The notes: a model not told the origin generated them from the letters alone. A stretch of 64,000 nt of DNA from Desulfovibrionaceae bacterium (GCA_015709205.1 JACCQO010000008.1:62001-126000), one strand, 5' to 3'. Shown: positions 24,962-33,907, counted from the stretch's first letter. Made by a program: numbers and translations.

Positions 24962-25478
24962 GGCGCACTCCTTCGTGCAGGGCGGTTTCGATCTGGCGGC
25001 ACTGGGGGCACAGCCGCAGGATGCGCGCCACGTCCACGTGGTTGTCGGCGTAGAGCCGCCCGGCCACGGACGTGGGCAGCGGACGGATGTGCGCGCCGCA
25101 GCGCTCGCAGACCAGGTAGGGCACGAAGCGGCTTTCGCACCACTCGTCCTTTTCGGCCTGCAGGTGGGCGTTGTGCCAGTCGTTGCTCATGGAGATGGCC
25201 CCGGTGGGACAGTAGTGCTGGCAGAGCCCGCACAGGGCGCAGGTGTTGTGCCAGAGCACCCAGTCGTAGCCGCTGCCGTCCGCGCGCTCGGAGATGTGGA
25301 TGGCGTTGCCCACGCAGACGTGGCGGCAGATGGCGCAGCCCACGCACAGGGCCGGGTCCATGTGCACCTTGCCCCGGAAGCGCGCGGGCGTGGTCGCCGG
25401 GCCCAGGGGAAAGGGTTCGGTGGCCGGGCCCTTGGCCACGTTGCCGAGGAGGACCTTGAGAAATCCGAACACGATCAT
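24939..25478 (-). CDS. cooX: Coo hydrogenase ferredoxin-like subunit (NuoI/EchF-like)
   Basis: 179 aa. Two [4Fe-4S] motifs CVGCAICRHVC and CALCGLCQHYC identify the electron-wire subunit that feeds the proximal cluster of CooL. A further CxxC pair (CERC, CPQC) in the C-terminal part may bind zinc and is an addition relative to NuoI. The N-terminal hydrophobic stretch MIVFGFLKVLLGNV probably docks to the membrane arm. ATG 25478 overlaps the cooL stop. Confidence 0.9.
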   Translation of the reverse strand: MIVFGFLKVLLGNVAKGPATEPFPLGPATTPARFRGKVHMDPALCVGCAICRHVCVGNAIHISERADGSGYDWVLWHNTCALCGLCQHYCPTGAISMSNDWHNAHLQAEKDEWCESRFVPYLVCERCGAHIRPLPTSVAGRLYADNHVDVARILRLCPQCRQIETALHEGVRHDDQRVA

Positions 25479-25918
25479 GCTCCCATGCGCGAGAGCCAGA
25501 CCTCCCGCGCCTTGAGGACGCCCTCAAGAATGGCCTGGGGCCGCGGCGGGCACCCGGGCACGTTGACGTCGATGGGCAGGTAGCGGTCCATGGGGCCGTC
25601 GATGGTGTAGCCGCCCCGGAACACCCCGCCGCTGATCGGGCAGATGCCCACGGCCACGGCCACCTTGGGCTCGGGCACCTCGTCCCAGACGCGCAGGACC
25701 TTGTCCCGGATGCGCAGGTTCAGGGGCCCGGTGATCAGCACGATGTCCGCGTGGCGCGGACTGCCGCAATACCTGCAGCCCAGCCGTTCCACGTCGAAGC
25801 GCGGAATGCAGGCCGTGGCCACCAGCTCCACGTCGCAGCCATTGCACGACCCGGCGTTGATGCGAAAGAGCCAGGGGGAGCGGACCGCGAGTTTCTTGAA
25901 GGCGTTCATCGGATGCAT
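25475..25918 (-). CDS. cooL: Coo hydrogenase small subunit (NuoB-like)
   Basis: 147 aa. The proximal-cluster ligands are C25 and C28 (GSCNGCDVE), C93 (GICPISGG) and C123 (PGCPPRP). It passes electrons between the CooX clusters and the NiFe site. GGGAAG is placed 6 bases before ATG 25918; an ATG at 25909 lacks a ribosome site. A 93-bp gap separates it from cooK and contains the 15-bp repeats at 25976-26020. Confidence 0.92.
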   Translation of the reverse strand: MHPMNAFKKLAVRSPWLFRINAGSCNGCDVELVATACIPRFDVERLGCRYCGSPRHADIVLITGPLNLRIRDKVLRVWDEVPEPKVAVAVGICPISGGVFRGGYTIDGPMDRYLPIDVNVPGCPPRPQAILEGVLKAREVWLSRMGA

Positions 25919-25975
25919 GCCGTACTTCCCGTCCCTGTTGAAATCCGTTCGGGCCAGGCCAGGCCCGTTGCAACC

Positions 25976-26020
25976 CCGTCCCTAGAGCCCTGTCCCTTAG
26001 AGCCCCGTCACTTAGAACCC
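25976..26020. repeat. Triplicated stop-codon segment at the cooK 3' end
   Basis: Three consecutive ~15-bp units end in TAGAGCCC, TAGAGCCC and TAGAACCC. On the - strand each unit carries a stop (TAA, TAA, TAG) in frame with cooK. Only the first is used; the other two lie in the cooK-cooL gap. Confidence 0.75.
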
Positions 26021-26977
26021 CATCCAGGCCAGCGCCAGGCTGGCCAGGGCCAGCGGCGCGGGATACTTCAGGAAAAAGGTGAAGGCCTGGTCCGGCCGAA
26101 AGCGCCCGGTGGCCGCCCTGGCCACGGTCAGGGAAACGAGCATCAGGGCCAGGCACTTGGCCAGGAACCAGCACACGTTGACCAGCGCGCCCCCGGGCAG
26201 CGGCGTGGGGAAGAACATGTCCACACCCAGGCCGAGCACGACCATGGTCTTCAGGGCCGAGGCCAGGTGGAAGAACCCCAGGGCCGGGCCGGAGTATTCC
26301 AGGAGCGGCCCCTCCACGATCTCGGACTCGGCCTCGGGCACGTCGAAGGGCGGCACGCCCAGGGTGCCGGGCAGAAAGAGCAGGTACGCGGCCAGGGCCG
26401 GAAGCATGGCCGGCGAGAAGCCGAACTGCCCGGCCGCCATCTGGTGCCCGACCACCACGGTGAGCGAGAGCGCGGGGCCCGCGCCCACGGCCGCGCCCGC
26501 CTTCATGGCCACGGCCAGGAGCACGGCCAGAAGCGGAATCTCGTAGGCCAGCATCAACCCCATCTCGCGCGAAAAGCCCAGGGCCCCGAAGGGCGAGCTG
26601 GAGGCCGAGCCGCCGACCATCAGCGCGATGGCCGGCAGGGGCAGGAGGTAGAAGAGCACGAGCATGTCGCCCATCTCGGGCATGCCGGAGTAGGCCCCGG
26701 GCACCGGGATCAGCGCCGCGGCCACGGCCATGCCCGTGAGCCCGATCAAGGGCGCGGCCAGGAAGGCCGTGCGGTTGGCCGTTTCCGGCACCAGGGTCTC
26801 CTTGGCGGCAAGCTTGGCCAGGTCCAGGAAGGGCTGGAGCAGGGGCGGGCCGACCCGGCGCTGCAGCCGCGCCTGGACCCGGCGGTCCACGCCCTTGAGG
26901 AGCAGCCCGGCCCCCAGGGCGAAGACGCCGCCCGGAAACAGGAGCATGTGCAGCAGGGCCGAAAGGGTCAGTTCCAT
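26012..26977 (-). CDS. cooK: Coo hydrogenase membrane subunit (NuoH/EchB-like)
   Basis: 321 aa with about eight transmembrane segments. NuoH signatures are RRVGPPLLQPFLDLAKLAAKE after the first helix and PFDVPEAESEIVEGPLLEYSG in the central cytoplasmic loop with the conserved acidic residues. It joins the soluble hydrogenase arm to the antiporter-like CooM and forms the start of the ion path. The ATG at 26977 is preferred over GTG 26986 because AGGAG sits 8 bases before it and overlaps the cooM TGA. Confidence 0.92.
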   Translation of the reverse strand: MELTLSALLHMLLFPGGVFALGAGLLLKGVDRRVQARLQRRVGPPLLQPFLDLAKLAAKETLVPETANRTAFLAAPLIGLTGMAVAAALIPVPGAYSGMPEMGDMLVLFYLLPLPAIALMVGGSASSSPFGALGFSREMGLMLAYEIPLLAVLLAVAMKAGAAVGAGPALSLTVVVGHQMAAGQFGFSPAMLPALAAYLLFLPGTLGVPPFDVPEAESEIVEGPLLEYSGPALGFFHLASALKTMVVLGLGVDMFFPTPLPGGALVNVCWFLAKCLALMLVSLTVARAATGRFRPDQAFTFFLKYPAPLALASLALAWMGF

Positions 26978-26989
26978 GTCCGTCACTCC

Positions 26990-29900
26990 TCACTCTTCTT
27001 TGGCGGCCGGGATGAACCGGGCCGTGAACCGTTGCAGCATCCGCCCCGGCACGCCGTAGACGTCGCGGCTCGCCATGCGCGTCTCGGCCGCTGCGACGCG
27101 CTCGCCGCAGGTGTGCACCGGGCTCAGGCGCACCGTGCGCGTCAGGGCCTTCAGGCCCCAGCGGCCGAGCAGGAAGGCCGTGGCCGCCAGCACGCTGACC
27201 GCCGTGGCGTTCCACGCGCCGGGCCCGGAGGCCAGCCCCCAGGGGGCCACGTCCAGGGTCCCGAGCCCCAGTTCGGCGAGGATCCGCGCCACGGGCAGCA
27301 GGAACACGCCCGGAAACACGCTGGTGACCACGCAGCCCGCGGCCAGGAGCAGCATGGGCGCGAGCATGGTGCGCGGGGCCTCGGTGACGCGCTCGACGTC
27401 CTCCGAGGCCTGGCCCAGGAAGGCCTCGTGCAGGTACTTGGCGAAATAGGCCAGGGTCAGCACGCTGCCCACCAGGGAAAGGATGGCCAGGGCTATCTCG
27501 CCGCGCTCGATCAGGGCGTGGTAGATGATCCACTTGGAGGTGAAGCCGTTGCTCGGCGGCACGCCGACCACGCACAGGGCGCCCACGGCGAACACGGCCA
27601 GGGTCACGGGCATGCGCCGGCCGATGCCGCCGAGTTCGTCCAGGGAGTGCTTGCCCGTCTGGACGATGAGCGCGCCCGCCACCAGGAAGAGCAGGTCCTT
27701 GAAGAGCACGTGGTTGAGCAGGTGCAGCAGGCCGCCCGCGGCCCCCAGGGCCGTGCCCAGGCTCACGCCCAGGACCATGTAGCCCAGCTGGCTGACCGTG
27801 GAGTAGATGAGCACCAGCTTGAGGTCCGACTGGAGCACGGCCATGAGCGCGGCCAGGACGATGGTCAGGCCGCCGACCCAGGCCAGCGCGTGCATCACCG
27901 CGCTCTGCTCCCAGTGCAGGGCGGCCCCCGTTGCGAGCGCCGCGCCGCCGAGGCCGAAGAAGAGCTTGAGCAACCCGAAGATCGCGCTCTTCAGGAGCAC
28001 GGAGGAGATGTAGCCCGAGACCGGCGTGGGCGCGGTGCACGGGTGCATCTGGATGTCGATGCGCAGGGGCAGCTGGGCGGCCTTCATGGCGAAGCCCAGG
28101 GCCATGAGCGCCAGGGCCGGGCCCGCGGTCCAGGGCGACATGCCCGGCAGGGCGTGGCTCACGGCCGCGAACCGGGGAGAACCGGCCGCGGCCGTGAGCA
28201 GAATCACGCCCAGGAAGAGGAAGGCCGCGCCGAGCACGTTGAAGAAGAAGTACTTGTAGCCCTCCTTGAGGGCCCGGGGGAACTCGTCGTGGACGATGAC
28301 GAAGTACAGGGTCCAGGAGCTCATGATCTCCCAGAAGGTGAAGAAGCTGAACAGGTCCGTGCTCGCGGCCACGCCCATGAGCCCGCCGACCATGAACAGG
28401 AAGAAGGTGTAGAAGCGCCACTGGGTGTGGCTGTGCTCCATGTAGCCCACGGCGTAGACCATGTTCACGCAGCCGACCACCGGCACCAGCAGGGCGAAGG
28501 TGAAGGACAGGGTGTCCAGCCCCCGGCCGAAGAGCGCCACGGCCAGCGCGGCCACGGCCAGCACTCCCACGGCGGCCCAGCCCGCCAGCCTCCGGTCACG
28601 GCGCAGCAGGAGCGGCAGGAAGGCCCCGAGCATGGGCACGACCACGAAGGGCGGCCAGGACACGGCCAGGGAGGGCAGGGCCTGCGGGGCCACCTTGCCC
28701 GCGGCCGCGAGCATGTCCGCCACGGGCACGACCAGGGCCAGGTTGAGCTGCGGGGCCACGCCGAGGAGCACGCACAGGGCGGCCAGGATCACGATGGGCG
28801 CGCGCATGGCCCAGGGCGGATCGGCCACGGCCGGCCCGCTGTAGGGCTTGAACAGGATCTGGCGCAGAATGCGCATGTAGTAGACCGCGCCCGCCAGGCT
28901 GGCCAGGAGCAGGGCCGCGGCCAGGTCCGTGCGCCCGGCGGCCACGCAGGCGCGCAGCATCAGGTACTTGCTGGAGAACCCGGCAAAGGGCGGCATGCCC
29001 ATGATGGCCAGCACGCCGATGGTCATGGCCCCGGCGGTCCAGGGCATGACCCGGCCGAGCCCGGCGAGGTCGCACAGCCGCCTGCCGCCCGCGCGCAGCA
29101 CCAGCGCGCCCGCGCAGAAGAAGAGCAGGTCCTTCATCACCGCGTGGTTGAGCACGTGGGAAAGCGCGGCCACGGTGGAGAGCCAGGAGGACAGCCCGAG
29201 CACCAGGACGATCTCGCCGATCTGGCCCATGGTCGAATAGGCCAGGAGGCGCTTGATGTCGGTCTGGAGCAGGGCCATGACCTCGCCCCAGGCCATGGTC
29301 AGCAGGCCCAGAGTGGTCAGCGCGGCGCTGATCCAGGGCAGCCCGGCCGGGGTGCGGCCGGTTCCGGCCAGCACGGCCACGCCGCAGACCGCCAGGAACA
29401 CGCGCGCAAGGCCGTAGACGCCGGTCTTGGTCAGCAGGCCGGACAGAGGCGCGGAGATGGACGAGGGGGCCACGGGGTGGGCCAGGGGCAGCCAGCCGTG
29501 CAGCGGCACCAGGCCCGCCTTGACCGCGAACCCGATGAGCGTGAGCAGCAGCGCGCCGGTGAGCATCGCGGGGCCGAGCCCGGCCGCGGCCCAGGCCACG
29601 GACGCGAAGTCCAGGTCGCCGCCCGGCCCGGCGAGCAGGAGCAGCCCGGGCAGCAGCAGGGCCGCGCCGCCCGCGCACATGACGAAGTAGCGCGTTCCGG
29701 CGCGCAGGGCGTCGCGGGTGCCCTCGTGGACGATGAGGAAGTAGGAGGACCAAGTCATCAGCTCCCAGAAGAAAAAGAAGGAGCCGAAGGAGCGCGTGGT
29801 GGCCAACCCCATGAGCGCGCCCTGCATGAGCAGAAGGAAGAAGTAGTAGCCGTGCTCGCGGCGCTGGGTCCGGCCCTGGGAAGAGGCCTGATCGTGCGAA

Positions 29901-30976
29901 CCGGCGTGGCCGTGGGCCGAAGCGCGGACATAGGCCGTGGAATAGAGGGCCACGAGCAGGCCGATGGAGCCGGTGATGACGGCGAACAGGCGCGCCAGGG
30001 GATCCAGGGAGCCGTCGGCCGCGGCCCAGGCCAATGAAAGAGCCGCCAGGCCCACGACCGCCAGGTCGCGGCGCATCCGCGCGCGCCGCTCCGGGTCGGA
30101 GGCGGGCCTGGCGGCCCGGGCCAGGCGGTCTGGGATACGGCTGTCGGGGGCGACGCGGTGTTGCGTGGGGCTGTCCGGGGCCGGGCGCCCCACCGTCAGG
30201 CGACTCAGGAGCCAGACGGCGAAGGCCCCGGCGTACGGGATCAGGGCGGCGCCGTGCCAGCCGTCGGTCAGCTGCGGCAGGAGACTCGGCGCGAAATCGA
30301 GCAGTCCGGCCAGGGCCGCCTTGAGCGGGTGTTCGAAGATCCCGGCCAGGGCGAGCAGCCCGGCCAGCCCCCAGAGCAGGGGCACGGGCCGGTCCGGGCG
30401 GGGCCGGCCCGGGCTGGACCAGTTCGGGCGGGCCGCGTAGAGGTGGGCTTGCGGCGCGTCCCGCCCTGCGAAACACACGGTCTGGACCGCGCGGATCGTG
30501 AGCCAGGCCATGACCAGGGCCGCAGCCGCGGCGAGCAGCAGGGGGAGCACCGCGCCGTGCGCGTGCGCGGCCCAGAGCACCAGCAGGCGGCCGTCGGGTG
30601 TGAAAAAGGGCGAGAGGCCCATGCAGGCGAACAGGCCGAAACCGAAGAGCACGGCGGTGGCGGGCTGGTCCCGGCCGCTGCCGCGCAACGCCTCCAGGTC
30701 CAGGCTCCCGCCGTGGCCCGCGAGCTGCAGCAGGGCGCCGTAGGCCAGCAGCCTGGCCGGAACCTGGAAGGCGACCACCAGCAACGCGCCCAGGGATCCC
30801 GCCGGGCCGCCGCAGGCCAAGCCCAGGACGGCCACGCCGAGTTCCGCCACCCCACCCCAGGCGATCAACGCGCCCAGGTTGCGCCGCCGTCGCACGGCGA
30901 CCACCGTGCCGAGCAGGATGAGCAGCGGCCCGAGCAGGGCGAAGACGACGTTTCCGGCCAACGGTTCAACGGACAT
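26990..30976 (-). CDS. cooM: Coo hydrogenase giant antiporter-like subunit CooM
   Basis: 1328 aa integral membrane protein, first gene of the hydrogenase operon. Two complete NuoL/M-type antiporter modules are visible. Module A (about 375-720) has FWELMTWSSYFLIVHE, AVKAGLVPLHGWLPLAHP, LLQTDIKRLLAYST and NHAVMKDLLFF. Module B (about 790-1230) has FWEIMSSWTLYFVIVHDE, LLQSDLKLVLIYSTVSQ and NHVLFKDLLFL, but the PLHGWLP element is replaced by PLRIDIQ. The first ~260 residues form a third, partial antiporter-like unit. Modules A and B are expected to move H+ or Na+ during hydrogen turnover. ATG 30976 has GGAGG 5 bases upstream; the frame is open for another 130 codons upstream, but that part is Arg/Pro-rich and unlike the family. 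Confidence 0.9.
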   Translation of the reverse strand: MSVEPLAGNVVFALLGPLLILLGTVVAVRRRRNLGALIAWGGVAELGVAVLGLACGGPAGSLGALLVVAFQVPARLLAYGALLQLAGHGGSLDLEALRGSGRDQPATAVLFGFGLFACMGLSPFFTPDGRLLVLWAAHAHGAVLPLLLAAAAALVMAWLTIRAVQTVCFAGRDAPQAHLYAARPNWSSPGRPRPDRPVPLLWGLAGLLALAGIFEHPLKAALAGLLDFAPSLLPQLTDGWHGAALIPYAGAFAVWLLSRLTVGRPAPDSPTQHRVAPDSRIPDRLARAARPASDPERRARMRRDLAVVGLAALSLAWAAADGSLDPLARLFAVITGSIGLLVALYSTAYVRASAHGHAGSHDQASSQGRTQRREHGYYFFLLLMQGALMGLATTRSFGSFFFFWELMTWSSYFLIVHEGTRDALRAGTRYFVMCAGGAALLLPGLLLLAGPGGDLDFASVAWAAAGLGPAMLTGALLLTLIGFAVKAGLVPLHGWLPLAHPVAPSSISAPLSGLLTKTGVYGLARVFLAVCGVAVLAGTGRTPAGLPWISAALTTLGLLTMAWGEVMALLQTDIKRLLAYSTMGQIGEIVLVLGLSSWLSTVAALSHVLNHAVMKDLLFFCAGALVLRAGGRRLCDLAGLGRVMPWTAGAMTIGVLAIMGMPPFAGFSSKYLMLRACVAAGRTDLAAALLLASLAGAVYYMRILRQILFKPYSGPAVADPPWAMRAPIVILAALCVLLGVAPQLNLALVVPVADMLAAAGKVAPQALPSLAVSWPPFVVVPMLGAFLPLLLRRDRRLAGWAAVGVLAVAALAVALFGRGLDTLSFTFALLVPVVGCVNMVYAVGYMEHSHTQWRFYTFFLFMVGGLMGVAASTDLFSFFTFWEIMSSWTLYFVIVHDEFPRALKEGYKYFFFNVLGAAFLFLGVILLTAAAGSPRFAAVSHALPGMSPWTAGPALALMALGFAMKAAQLPLRIDIQMHPCTAPTPVSGYISSVLLKSAIFGLLKLFFGLGGAALATGAALHWEQSAVMHALAWVGGLTIVLAALMAVLQSDLKLVLIYSTVSQLGYMVLGVSLGTALGAAGGLLHLLNHVLFKDLLFLVAGALIVQTGKHSLDELGGIGRRMPVTLAVFAVGALCVVGVPPSNGFTSKWIIYHALIERGEIALAILSLVGSVLTLAYFAKYLHEAFLGQASEDVERVTEAPRTMLAPMLLLAAGCVVTSVFPGVFLLPVARILAELGLGTLDVAPWGLASGPGAWNATAVSVLAATAFLLGRWGLKALTRTVRLSPVHTCGERVAAAETRMASRDVYGVPGRMLQRFTARFIPAAKEE

Positions 30977-31337
30977 CATGACCTCCGGGCGCACGCCGGG
31001 TGCGGCTGGCAAGGGACGAACGAGAGGCTGCGGGACGCGCCTGCGCGCGGCCGGACCGGACCGGACAGGAGCGAACCGGGCAGGGGCGAACCGAACGAAA
31101 GGGAATCGGTCAGCGGCGACACGGAGAGCAACGGCGCAGGCCCGGAAACAGCGCGAGGAAGCGGCCCCAAAAGGGGCGGCCGGGCTCCGAAACGGCGCGT
31201 GGTCCACGTTCCATCGCCGCCCGGCCGGTATTCCCGCCGCCCCGGAATCGTTCGCAGTTCTCGGCTGTTGCTGCGCATCTTCTCCCCGTCGCCCGCGCCC
31301 GTTTTTTTTTGTCGGGGTCGCTCCCCGGCCTGCGGCT

Positions 31338-31353
31338 AGCGAGAATGATGCCA
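31338..31353 (-). promoter_or_regulatory. Possible sigma54 promoter of the coo operon
   Basis: On the - strand TGGCATCATTCTCGCT has the obligatory GG-N10-GC of a -24/-12 promoter and 12 of the 16 consensus positions agree if N positions are counted as matches. No enhancer-binding activator gene is adjacent, so this remains tentative. Confidence 0.35.
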
Positions 31354-31361
31354 AAGTTGAT

Positions 31362-31375
31362 TGATTGATCAATCA
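31362..31375. promoter_or_regulatory. Palindromic regulator site upstream of cooM
   Basis: TGATTGATCAATCA is a perfect 14-bp palindrome; extended leftward it can also be read as TTGAT-N6-ATCAA (31357-31372), the half-site spacing used by CRP/FNR-family proteins such as CooA or HcpR. The exact half-site differs from CooA sites known to me. Confidence 0.45.
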
Positions 31376-31649
31376 GCTGGTATTCCTGGGTTTGCCCGTC
31401 CCCCGCTTCCGGCGGAAAGGGCTGCGGGTGTCAGCCCGCTTTACGGTCCGTCAAAGGCCAAGACAGGCGGCTGGCCGCAAGAGCGGCGGAGCACCCAGCC
31501 GCTGGTCCAAGATGGAACGGAGGGGCTGGAGCACGCAATTCGAGCCCATCACTCCGAAGTATTTATCAAAAACAAACCACTGCAGACCGGACGGCACCGG
31601 GACAACCCCACGCGTGGCGACGCGCGCTCGCCCGGCCGTCCGCCGCCGC

Positions 31650-31680
31650 AAAAAAAGCGGACGCTCCCGGGAGCGCCCGC
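31650..31680 (-). terminator. Rho-independent terminator of the two-component operon
   Basis: On the - strand a 12-bp GC stem (31680-31669 with 31668-31657, one G-T pair) is followed by seven T. Confidence 0.8.
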
Positions 31681-31720
31681 CTGGATGTCGTCTGCCGCCG
31701 AAGCGCGGCTTTGGCCGCGC

Positions 31721-33151
31721 CTATTCCGGCGGCTCCAGGGGCAGGACGATGGTCACGCACAGCCCGCCTTCGGGCCGGTTGGCGGCCTCGATGGAGCCGC
31801 CGTGCACGGCGATGGCCCGCTTGGCGATGGCCAGCCCGAGCCCCACGCCCTGGCCCTTGGACTTGCGCAACCGGACAAAGGGTTCGAACATCTGCCGGAG
31901 GAATTCCGGGGGCACGCCCGGGCCGCTGTCCTCGACGCGGATGGTGCAACGATTTGCCGCGCCGTCCACGAAAACGCCCACCGCCACGCAGCTGCCCCGC
32001 GGGCTGTGGCGCGTGGCGTTGCGCAGGACGTTTTCCAGGGCCCGACGCACCAGCTCGGAATCCCCGCGCACCGTGAACATCTCGTCCGGGGCGCCTTCCG
32101 GGGCCATGGCCAGCCCGATGTCCACGCCGTCCCCGGCGGCCTCGAAGCGGGTGTTGTTGACCACCACGCGCACCAGGCTCTGCAGGTCGAAATACTCCTC
32201 GAACCCGCCGCCCTCGGCCTCCACGCGGGACAGGGTCAGCAGCTCGCCCACGAGGTCGTCCATGCGCGAGGATTCCTGCTCGATGCGGTCGAGCAGGGAG
32301 GCGGTGCGCTGCGGGTTCTGGCGGGCCAGGCCGATGGCCGTATGCTGCCGGGCCAGGGGGGACCGCAGTTCGTGGGAGACGTCGTGGAGCAGTTGCTCGC
32401 GTGACTCCACCAGGGCCTGCATGCGTTCGGCCATGCGGTCGAAATCCCTGGCCAGGTCCGCGATCTCGTCGCGCCGCCGGCCCATGAGCCCCCGGAGCCG
32501 CACGTCGAGCTCGCCCGAGGCCAGCCGCCCGAAGCCCTCGCGCAGCCGCCAGATGGGCGTGGAAAGGTGCCAGGCCAGCAGCGTGCTGAAGAGCAGGCCG
32601 CCCAGCGCGCCGAGGATCACCAGCTGGGGCGGCAGGCTGAAGGGCCCGGGCCGGTGCGGCATGGGCAGAAGCCCGGCGGTCTCGTAGGTCACGCGGCAGG
32701 ACGAGCCGTCCGCCAGGGTCACCAGACGCGAATAGGCGGTGGGCGGCGCGTTGCCCGCTCCCGCGCCCGCGTCCGGGCCCGCCCCGACGTCTGCGGTCTG
32801 CCCGGGTCCTGCGGCCTGTGCGCCGGGTCCGGACGTCTCTCCGGACGCCTTTTCGGGCGCCCCGTCCTGCGCGGCGGCCGCGTCCCCGGGGAGCCGCTCC
32901 CACGTCAGCCGGGTCCGCGCCGCCTCGGGCCACGCCGCCAGCAACGCCCGCAGGCCCGCTTCTCCGTCGCGCCCGAGCTCCACGGCCGCCGCCGCGAGCC
33001 GGGTTTCGGCCAGCTCCCGCACGAACCGCTCCTCGTTGATCCTGTGCCTGGGGATGTTCGAGAGCGCGAAGACCAACCAGACCCCTTCGGAAATGCAGAG
33101 AAAGGTGATCCAGAACCCCAGGAGAATCTTCCAGAACAGACGGGAGCGCAT
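31721..33151 (-). CDS. CpxA-like sensor histidine kinase
   Basis: 476 aa. TM1 at about 8-30, a ~140-residue periplasmic region, TM2 at about 175-195, HAMP to about 245. The phospho-acceptor is H260 in HDVSHELRSPLARQ, followed by N, G1 and G2 boxes (LRNATRHSPRG, VEDSGPGVPP, GVGLGLAIAKRAIAVHGG). The SHELRSPLAR form of the H-box is the CpxA type. An Ala/Gly/Pro-rich low-complexity insert (about 90-135) lies in the sensor domain. The ATG overlaps the regulator's TGA by one base, so both are made together. It senses an envelope signal and phosphorylates the product of the 33151 gene. Confidence 0.9.
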   Translation of the reverse strand: MRSRLFWKILLGFWITFLCISEGVWLVFALSNIPRHRINEERFVRELAETRLAAAAVELGRDGEAGLRALLAAWPEAARTRLTWERLPGDAAAAQDGAPEKASGETSGPGAQAAGPGQTADVGAGPDAGAGAGNAPPTAYSRLVTLADGSSCRVTYETAGLLPMPHRPGPFSLPPQLVILGALGGLLFSTLLAWHLSTPIWRLREGFGRLASGELDVRLRGLMGRRRDEIADLARDFDRMAERMQALVESREQLLHDVSHELRSPLARQHTAIGLARQNPQRTASLLDRIEQESSRMDDLVGELLTLSRVEAEGGGFEEYFDLQSLVRVVVNNTRFEAAGDGVDIGLAMAPEGAPDEMFTVRGDSELVRRALENVLRNATRHSPRGSCVAVGVFVDGAANRCTIRVEDSGPGVPPEFLRQMFEPFVRLRKSKGQGVGLGLAIAKRAIAVHGGSIEAANRPEGGLCVTIVLPLEPPE

Positions 33152-33840
33152 CAGCGTTGCACGCGGTAACCTATGCCGCGCACGGTTTCGATGGTCACGG
33201 CGTCGCCCGCGGCCTCGGCGAACTTGCGCCGCAAATGGCTCATGTGCACGTCCACGCTGCGGTCGTAGGGCTCGCGCGCGCGCCCGAGCCCCCGCTCGGA
33301 AAGCTCGTCCTTGCTGACCACCCGGTCGCCCGCCTGGAGCAGGATCTGCAGAAAATTGAATTCCGTGGTGGTCAGCTCCATGGGGCTCCCGTCCCAGTCC
33401 ACCTTGCGCTGGGGCACCTGGACCCGCAGCCGGTCCAGGCGCAGGACGTCCTCCTCCTGCGGCGCGCCCTCGCCCGTGCGGCGCAGCACGGCCCGCAGCC
33501 GGGCCACCAGTTCCCGGGGGTAGCACGGCTTGGGCACGTAGTCGTCCGCGCCGATCTCCAACCCGATGACGCGGTCCACGTGGTCCCCCTTGGCCGTGAG
33601 CATGATCACGGGGACCTTGCTGGTCAGGCGGATACGCTGGAGCACCTCCACCCCGCCCCGGCCCGGGAGCATGATGTCCAGGATCACGGCGTCGTACGCC
33701 CCGGAAAGCGCGGCGTCCGTGCCTTCGATGCCGTTGTGCACCACGTCCGCGGCAAAGCCCTCGGCCTCCAGATATTCCTTCAGCAGGGCGCCGAGATCCA
33801 CATCGTCGTCCACGATGAGAATGCGCAAGGTCTTTGTCAT
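33151..33840 (-). CDS. CpxR-like OmpR-family response regulator
   Basis: 229 aa. The receiver domain has the acidic pocket DDD at 11-13, phospho-acceptor D55 (VILDIMLPG) and K in PVIMLTAKGD. The C-terminal winged helix includes LTTTEFNFLQILLQAGDRVVSKDEL and DRSVDVHMSHLRRKF. ATG 33840 is chosen for its alignment with family starts; only a weak AAGAAG precedes it. A CpxR-like direct repeat in the divergent gap suggests that it controls itself and the efflux operon starting at 34079. Confidence 0.9.
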   Translation of the reverse strand: MTKTLRILIVDDDVDLGALLKEYLEAEGFAADVVHNGIEGTDAALSGAYDAVILDIMLPGRGGVEVLQRIRLTSKVPVIMLTAKGDHVDRVIGLEIGADDYVPKPCYPRELVARLRAVLRRTGEGAPQEEDVLRLDRLRVQVPQRKVDWDGSPMELTTTEFNFLQILLQAGDRVVSKDELSERGLGRAREPYDRSVDVHMSHLRRKFAEAAGDAVTIETVRGIGYRVQR

Positions 33841-33856
33841 GTCTTCTTTACTACAC

Positions 33857-33875
33857 GCCTTCGGCCCGAAGGCGA
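33857..33875. promoter_or_regulatory. Palindrome in the response-regulator leader
   Basis: CGCCTTCGG-C-CCGAAGGCG, a perfect 9-1-9 inverted repeat 17 bp upstream of the regulator ATG; an RNA hairpin in the leader or a protein site. Confidence 0.45.
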
Positions 33876-33891
33876 ACCTTTGCACATCGGT

Positions 33892-33907
33892 TTTACGTTC
33901 TTTTTAC
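33892..33907 (-). promoter_or_regulatory. CpxR-like direct repeat (GTAAA-N6-GTAAA)
   Basis: Read on the - strand GTAAA (33907-33903), six bases, GTAAA (33896-33892). CpxR sites are GTAAA repeated with 4-8, usually 5, bases between. It lies between the regulator gene and the MacA-like gene. Confidence 0.5.

Larger units (their letters stand above)
30977..31720. other. Long leader and intergenic region upstream of cooM
   Basis: 744 bases without a supportable gene, between the sensor-kinase stop and cooM. From right to left it holds the kinase operon terminator (31650-31680), an AT-rich stretch near 31555-31580, a palindrome (31362-31375), a sigma54-like element (31338-31353) and a ~350-base GC-rich presumptive leader containing a run of nine T (+ strand) near 31300. 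Confidence 0.55.

Noticed and set aside
25751..30037. A 1428-codon + strand frame opposite cooK/cooM
   Set aside because: Translation is Gly/His/Gln/Arg-rich and featureless, whereas the - strand encodes recognisable antiporter modules.
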